Below, piece by piece: positions 1 to 3,289 of a stretch of DNA of 6,214 bases. Location: NCBI GenBank assembly GCA_023380575.1, contig JAMCRM010000252.1, forward strand, positions 1-6,214, written 5' to 3'. The stretch's first letter is position 1, and each line of letters begins with the position of its first letter. The translations under genes were made by a program, and so were the position numbers. The DNA comes from Acidobacteriota bacterium. GTDB taxonomy: Bacteria > Acidobacteriota > Terriglobia > Bryobacterales > Bryobacteraceae. A model generated the notes under the pieces. The model did not search any database. It worked only from the letters and a program-made list of their open reading frames with translations, and was not told the DNA's origin.

Positions 1-1
1 C

Positions 2-178
2 CAGGAGCCGGAGGTGCTGGAGGCGGTGTTCGGCCGCGAACTGAGTTATTTCGTCGATTGTGTAGCGGGCAGCCGGCCTAACGACCTGCTGCCGCTCGAA
101 GATTCCATCGCGGCGCTGCGCATCGCTCTGGCCGCGAGGGATTCGGCGTTAAACGGCACTACTGTGGAGCTCTCATGA
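2..178 (+). CDS. Gfo/Idh/MocA-family oxidoreductase, C-terminal fragment
   Basis: This is the last 58 codons of a gene that begins left of the window; base 1 is the end of the preceding codon. The translation contains SYFVDCVAGSRPNDL and then LEDSIAALRIALAARDSA, ending in TVELS. This resembles the usual end of Gfo/Idh/MocA oxidoreductases: a strand and helix carrying an F(V/I)xCV segment, a P(L/V)ED motif, then a helix of the A(L)xIALAAxxSA type and a short strand ending in VEL. Members are cytoplasmic NAD(P)-dependent dehydrogenases, mostly acting on sugars, inositols and their derivatives. The Rossmann domain and catalytic EKP motif lie outside the window, so substrate and catalytic competence cannot be judged. 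The TGA stop overlaps the ATG of the next gene by ATGA, which implies one transcript and coupled translation. The family call rests only on the tail and is moderately secure. Confidence 0.68.
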   Translation, partial: QEPEVLEAVFGRELSYFVDCVAGSRPNDLLPLEDSIAALRIALAARDSALNGTTVELS

Positions 179-1338
179 AGATCACATCACTTGAAACCAT
201 TCTGCTGAGCGTGCCGCCCCCCGAGCCCATCCGCTGGTCGGGGGGCGTGCTCACGATGATTCACGCCTCGCTCATCGAGGTACGCACGGACGAAGGCATC
301 ACGGGGCTGGGCGAGCCCTACCTGGGCATCTTCGCTCCGGAGGCCACGCGCGGCATCGTGGAGGCGCTTGCACCGCTGGTGGTGGGCGAGGATCCCACGG
401 ATGTGGCCGGCGTATACCACCGGCTCCGGGCCAAGACGCTGTTCTGGGCGCGCAACGGCGCGGGATTATCGGTAATCGGGGCCATCGAAACGGCGCTCTG
501 GGATATCCTGGGCAAGGTGCGGGGCCTGCCGGTTTATGAGTTGCTGGGCGGCAAGGTTCACCAGCGGCTGCCGGTGTATGCCAGCGGCGGGCTGGACAAG
601 TCCCTCGACCAGACCGTGGATGAAATGAAGCGGTACCGCGCGCAGGGTCTGAAGGCGGTGAAGGTGCGGGTGGGGATGGGGCTGCGGCTTGACGTGCCTA
701 AGATCGAGCGGGTTCGCAAGGCCATCGGGCCGGATATGGACCTCATGGTGGACGCCGTGCAGGGACACAACCCGGAGCCCTGGAGCGCCAGCCAGGCCAT
801 CGAAGTAGCGCGCGCGCTGGAGCCCTACCGCATCCGTTGGTTCGAAGAGCCCTGCGGCGCCACGGACTATGCCGGCTATGCGCAGGTGCGCCATCACACC
901 CCCATCGCGGTGGCGGGCGGCGAGAGTTCCGTCTCGGCGGCGGAGTTCCGGAACTTTTTCGAAGCCGGAGCGCTCGATATCGTGCAGCCGGATACCTCGC
1001 ACGCCGGCGGCATCATCGAGACCCGCCGGATTGCGGAATTGGCGGCCAGCTACGGCGTGGGAGTAGCTTTGCATTCGTGGGCCTCCTCCGCCTTGCTGGC
1101 GCCCAATTATCACCTGGCCTTTGCCCTCCCGAACTGCCGGATACTGGAATACCCCACCTGGGGTTATCCGCTGATCGAGGAGCTTTTCGTGGAGCCGCTG
1201 CGCATTGAAAACGGCTATGTTCTGCCGCCCGCCGGGCCCGGGCTGGGGATCCACATTCCGGGCGAGGTCCGCGCGAAATACCCCTTCCGGGGCGGTCCGG
1301 GCGCGGTCATGCAGCGCATGGCGGAGTCGGGATCATGA
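175..1338 (+). CDS. Mandelate racemase/muconate lactonizing enzyme family protein, probable acid-sugar dehydratase
   Basis: This 387-residue protein has the normal length and order for the MR subgroup of the enolase superfamily: an N-terminal capping domain (about 1-125), a (beta/alpha)7-beta barrel, and a C-terminal return to the cap. The Mg-ligand positions are D193 (MVDAVQ), E224 (WFEEP) and E250 (AGGE). The His-Asp dyad of the MR subgroup is present as D273 (QPD) and H300 (ALHSW), and E325 (RILEYP) matches the MR glutamate that stabilises the enediolate. The strand-2 motif is K163-V-R165 where MR has KxK, and V195 occupies the position of MR N197. The family abstracts a proton alpha to a carboxylate, and most subgroup members dehydrate aldonate or aldarate sugar acids; substrate here is unknown. 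The start at 175 has TGGAG five bases upstream (165-169) and overlaps the preceding stop. The stop overlaps the next start. Dehydratase is the best call, with racemase or epimerase the alternative. Confidence 0.93.
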   Translation: MKITSLETILLSVPPPEPIRWSGGVLTMIHASLIEVRTDEGITGLGEPYLGIFAPEATRGIVEALAPLVVGEDPTDVAGVYHRLRAKTLFWARNGAGLSVIGAIETALWDILGKVRGLPVYELLGGKVHQRLPVYASGGLDKSLDQTVDEMKRYRAQGLKAVKVRVGMGLRLDVPKIERVRKAIGPDMDLMVDAVQGHNPEPWSASQAIEVARALEPYRIRWFEEPCGATDYAGYAQVRHHTPIAVAGGESSVSAAEFRNFFEAGALDIVQPDTSHAGGIIETRRIAELAASYGVGVALHSWASSALLAPNYHLAFALPNCRILEYPTWGYPLIEELFVEPLRIENGYVLPPAGPGLGIHIPGEVRAKYPFRGGPGAVMQRMAESGS

Positions 1339-2177
1339 TCATCGACTACCACACGCATTTCATGCAACGCGCGCACTTCGGGCCGGAGTTTACGCGGGAA
1401 TGGGACGCGCGCGGCGGCACCGGCGCCTGGCCCGAAATCACCCCCGAACAGTACGAGGAGGCCTTGAAGCCTGTAGACAGGGCCATTGTCTTCGGCATCA
1501 CCGCGCATGCCCTGGGCGTCGAGACGCCGCACGAATATGTAGCCGGGCTGGTGGCGCGTAATCCGCGCAAATATATCGGCTTCATGGCGCTGGACCCGAG
1601 CCGTCCGGATGCGATCCGGTCCATGGAGCAGGGCCGCGGCGAGTTCGGCCTCCGCGGGATCAAGCTGTACCCGGTGATGTCCCTTTATAACCTTACCGAT
1701 GCGGCGCTGGGGCCGTTTTTCCGCCGGGCCGAAGAGCTTGGCCTGCCCATCCTGACCCATATGGGGACTTCGCCGGCCACGCGCGGACTGCTGAAATACT
1801 CGCTTCCGCTGCTGATCGACGAGGTGGCGGTGGCCTTTCCGAAGCTCAAGATCATCATGGCCCACCTCGGGCACCCCTGGCAGCGCGATGCCGCCATGGT
1901 GATCCGCAAGCATGCCAACGTCTACGCGGACATCTCGGGCTTGTGGCACCGCCCGTGGCAGGGCTACGAGGCGCTGGTGGTGTGCCAGGAATGGGGCGTC
2001 ACGGACAAGTTGCTGTTCGGCTCCGACTACCCTCTTTGGCAGCCGGGCCAGGCTATTGAAGGGCTGCGCAAGTTAAATGATCAGGTGGAAGGAACGCCGC
2101 TGCCGCCGATTTCGCGCGAAGTGATTGAAGGGATTCTGCAGCGCAACGTGCTGAAGGAGTTGGGAATAGAGAGCTAA
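1335..2177 (+). CDS. Amidohydrolase family protein (Amidohydro_2 type), possible sugar-lactonase
   Basis: This 280-residue TIM-barrel hydrolase of the amidohydrolase superfamily starts with IDYHTHF, giving the strand-1 metal-binding HxH motif at H6 and H8. Further signature residues are H142 (LTHMG), H177 (MAHLGHPW, with H180 nearby) and D231 (FGSDYP), the conserved strand-8 aspartate. The end, ILQRNVLKELGI, matches the helix that closes these barrels. Length is typical. Relatives include 2-pyrone-4,6-dicarboxylate lactonase, L-fucono- and L-rhamnono-lactonases, and ACMSD or gamma-resorcylate decarboxylases, so the fold alone does not fix the reaction. The neighbouring oxidoreductase and sugar-acid dehydratase make hydrolysis of a sugar lactone the most economical inference. 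No signal peptide is visible, so it is probably cytoplasmic. The ATG overlaps the upstream stop by ATGA, with GGAG at 1323-1326, eight bases before the start. It is the last gene before a convergent regulator. Confidence 0.9.
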   Translation: MIIDYHTHFMQRAHFGPEFTREWDARGGTGAWPEITPEQYEEALKPVDRAIVFGITAHALGVETPHEYVAGLVARNPRKYIGFMALDPSRPDAIRSMEQGRGEFGLRGIKLYPVMSLYNLTDAALGPFFRRAEELGLPILTHMGTSPATRGLLKYSLPLLIDEVAVAFPKLKIIMAHLGHPWQRDAAMVIRKHANVYADISGLWHRPWQGYEALVVCQEWGVTDKLLFGSDYPLWQPGQAIEGLRKLNDQVEGTPLPPISREVIEGILQRNVLKELGIES

Positions 2178-2256
2178 GCCTTGCGGGTGAGAAGCCGCCG
2201 CAGCCTGAGGGGCCGCCCTACATGGCAGGTCAGCGTTCGCAATCGGTGCGGCTGAG
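2178..2256. other. Short convergent intergenic gap
   Basis: This 79-base gap separates the end of the + strand operon from the end of the - strand IclR gene. Transcripts from both sides converge here, so a terminator would be expected. The only self-complementary element I found is AGGG-GCCG-CCCT at 2208-2219, a four-base-pair stem with no T-run on either side. I therefore see no convincing intrinsic terminator, and no gene. Confidence 0.6.
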
Positions 2257-3033
2257 CTATCCCGCCGCGGTGCGGGTGGTGGGGTGGGCCAGTTTGCGCG
2301 CCAGCGTGGCGGCGGTCTCTTCGACCAACTCCGCCAGGAGCCTCAGGTTCTGCGGGGTGATCTCATCGGTGGTGCCGGCGACGCTTACAGCCGCCGCCAC
2401 GTCGCCCCCCTCGACGAGGACGGGGGCGCCGATGCAGCGGCAGCCCAGGGTTTCTTCTTCGTCGTCCAGGGCATAGCCGGCCTGCCGGACCTTCTCCAGT
2501 TCGGCGCGCAATCGCCGGATGGTGGTGATGGTGTTGTCGTTGTAGCGGATCAGGCCATGGGCAATAGCCTGCTCCAGCCGCTCGGGCGGTAAATGCGCCA
2601 GCAGCGCTTTTCCCGCCCCGGTGCAGTGCGTGGGAATGCGCTTGCCGACCCAGGTGGCAAGCTGGGCGGGGCCCGGCGGCTCGATCTTTTCCACCAGGAC
2701 CACCTCGGCGTGCTCGAGCACCCCCAGGTGCACGGTCAATCCGGTACGCTCCATGAGCCCGCGCAATAGCGGCTTGGCCTGTTCCCGCAGGCCGAGACCC
2801 GCCATGCTGCGGTTGGCCAGGTCGAAGAGCTTCGGCGTAAACATGTAACGGCTGGTATCTTCGTTTCGCTGCAGGTATCCCCTCCGCACCAGAGTCTGCA
2901 GAACATAATGCGCGGAGCTTCTGGGAAGGCCCATGTTGCAGGAGATTTCCGCAAGCGTGCACCCCTTCCGGGAAGCCGCCACCATCTCCAGGATTGTAAA
3001 TGCCCTTTCGACCGCGGGAACCGATTTAGTCAC
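2257..3033 (-). CDS. IclR-family transcriptional regulator
   Basis: With the start chosen here (GTG, first base 3033) the protein has 258 residues, typical of the IclR family. Residues 5-65 form the N-terminal winged helix-turn-helix: SVPAVERAFTILE opens it, TLAEISCNMGLPRSSAHYVL is the HTH, and RRGYL leads into the wing. Residues 80-250 form the effector-binding domain, with the family hallmarks THCTGAGKALLAHLP at 135-149, GYALDDEE at 186-193 and IGAPV at 201-205. IclR proteins bind DNA as dimers or tetramers and usually respond to small organic acids or aromatic or sugar-derived ligands, acting as repressors or activators. The GTG at 3033 is preferred because GGAGGG lies just upstream (3044-3039). 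A GTG at 3048 would add five residues but lacks a ribosome site. It converges on the catabolic operon and diverges from the receptor gene, so either could be its target. No truncation or missing motif is seen. Confidence 0.93.
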   Translation of the reverse strand: MTKSVPAVERAFTILEMVAASRKGCTLAEISCNMGLPRSSAHYVLQTLVRRGYLQRNEDTSRYMFTPKLFDLANRSMAGLGLREQAKPLLRGLMERTGLTVHLGVLEHAEVVLVEKIEPPGPAQLATWVGKRIPTHCTGAGKALLAHLPPERLEQAIAHGLIRYNDNTITTIRRLRAELEKVRQAGYALDDEEETLGCRCIGAPVLVEGGDVAAAVSVAGTTDEITPQNLRLLAELVEETAATLARKLAHPTTRTAAG

Positions 3034-3038
3034 CGAAA

Positions 3039-3044
3039 CCCTCC
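3039..3044 (-). promoter_or_regulatory. Ribosome binding site that decides the IclR start
   Basis: On the - strand the sequence reads GGAGGG, then a short spacer and GTG at 3033-3031; GGAGG itself is six bases from the start. This is a near-perfect Shine-Dalgarno match. The alternative GTG at 3048-3046 has only a C/T/A-rich stretch upstream, so initiation at 3033 is favoured. Confidence 0.75.
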
Positions 3045-3083
3045 GCACGGGGGTAAGTAGGCGCAGGCGTCAAGCTAAGTCAG

Positions 3084-3091
3084 TGTAGCAT
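3084..3091 (-). repeat. ATGCTACA octamer, inverted copy
   Basis: On the - strand this reads ATGCTACA, identical to the copies at 3213-3220 and 3282-3289 on the + strand. With two bases of context it is CCATGCTACA against CAATGCTACA in the other two. Possible regulator half-site; function inferred only from recurrence. Confidence 0.35.
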
Positions 3092-3175
3092 GGCGCGCAC
3101 ACGCGAGTTTCCGCCGGAGTTTTCCAAATCTGTCCAATAACGTGAACGTCGAAACAGTGTGACGCACTTTGCATC

Positions 3176-3204
3176 TCGACAACCGGGCCTTAGTCACGTA
3201 AAAC
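3176..3204 (+). promoter_or_regulatory. Candidate sigma-70-like promoter for the receptor gene
   Basis: TCGACA at 3176-3181 matches the -35 consensus TTGACA in five of six positions. After a 17-base spacer, TAAAAC at 3199-3204 matches TATAAT in four of six. Transcription would start near 3211, leaving a leader of roughly 70 bases. The match is by eye. Promoters in Acidobacteriota are not well enough characterised for this to be firm. Confidence 0.35.
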
Positions 3205-3210
3205 TAGCTC

Positions 3211-3220
3211 CAATGCTACA
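3211..3220 (+). repeat. CAATGCTACA decamer, first direct copy
   Basis: Identical to 3280-3289. It lies at the predicted transcription start of the receptor gene, about seven bases after the candidate -10, a usual place for a repressor site. Chance recurrence is not excluded. Confidence 0.35.
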
Positions 3221-3235
3221 AGCCGTTTAGCGGCT
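3221..3235 (+). promoter_or_regulatory. Small inverted repeat in the receptor leader
   Basis: AGCCG (3221-3225) and CGGCT (3231-3235) are perfectly complementary around the loop TTTAG. The stem directly follows the first CAATGCTACA copy. It could be a leader hairpin or a protein-binding palindrome; it is too short, and lacks a U-tract, to be a terminator. Confidence 0.3.
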
Positions 3236-3267
3236 CGGCACTGTGGGAGAAACCTACAGAGAGGGAT

Positions 3268-3273
3268 GGAGGG
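3268..3273 (+). promoter_or_regulatory. Ribosome binding site of the receptor gene
   Basis: GGAGGG lies eight bases before the ATG at 3282. It abuts an out-of-frame ATG at 3274 and follows another at 3266, both of which are too close to a purine tract for normal initiation. This supports 3282, the only one of the three that opens the long frame with a signal peptide. Confidence 0.7.
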
Positions 3274-3279
3274 ATGCTT

Positions 3280-3289
3280 CAATGCTACA
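3280..3289 (+). repeat. CAATGCTACA decamer, second direct copy
   Basis: Identical to 3211-3220, 69 bases downstream. It contains the ATG start codon of the receptor gene (3282-3284), so a protein bound here, or pairing with the inverted copy at 3084-3091 if both were on one RNA, could affect expression. This copy may simply be coding sequence. Confidence 0.3.

Larger units (their letters stand above)
3034..3281. promoter_or_regulatory. Divergent regulatory region between iclR-type gene and receptor gene
   Basis: These 248 bases separate two divergently transcribed genes and look less GC-rich than the flanking genes. No credible gene is present. Visible elements are a candidate + strand promoter (3176-3204), an inverted repeat in the predicted leader (3221-3235), and three copies of ATGCTACA (3084-3091 inverted, 3213-3220 direct, 3282-3289 direct, the last at the receptor start codon). 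Also seen are two short direct repeats upstream of the promoter: GAGTTT at 3105-3110 and 3117-3122, and TCCAA at 3123-3127 and 3133-3137, the latter exactly ten bases apart. I could not find a convincing promoter for the regulator on the - strand. TTGACG at 3073-3068 resembles a -35 but no -10 follows at the right distance. That this region carries operators for the IclR protein is inference. Confidence 0.55.

Noticed and set aside
466..1254. A 262-codon - strand frame opposite the MR-family gene
   Set aside because: It lies wholly inside a gene whose metal and catalytic residues are all accounted for. Its product is repetitive in H/R/P/G and resembles no family I know.
1215..1949. A 244-codon - strand frame opposite the MR-family and amidohydrolase genes
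   Set aside because: It crosses the junction of two coupled + strand genes and has no domain signature; antisense shadow of GC-rich coding DNA.
2208..2219. Possible terminator hairpin AGGG-GCCG-CCCT
   Set aside because: The stem is only four base pairs and there is no T-tract on either side, so it does not meet the pattern of an intrinsic terminator.
2222..2592. Short + strand frames opposite the IclR gene
   Set aside because: Low-complexity S/R/A/G products overlapping well-conserved IclR effector-domain codons, with no good ribosome binding site.
3068..3087. Promoter for the IclR gene from TTGACG (3073-3068) or TACACT (3087-3082) on the - strand
   Set aside because: TTGACG has no -10-like hexamer 15-19 bases downstream, and TACACT has no -35-like hexamer at the right distance upstream, so neither makes a supportable promoter.
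3094..3105. CGCG-CACA-CGCG interrupted palindrome in the divergent region
   Set aside because: CGCG is self-complementary and common in GC-rich DNA; nothing in its position relative to a promoter makes it stand out.
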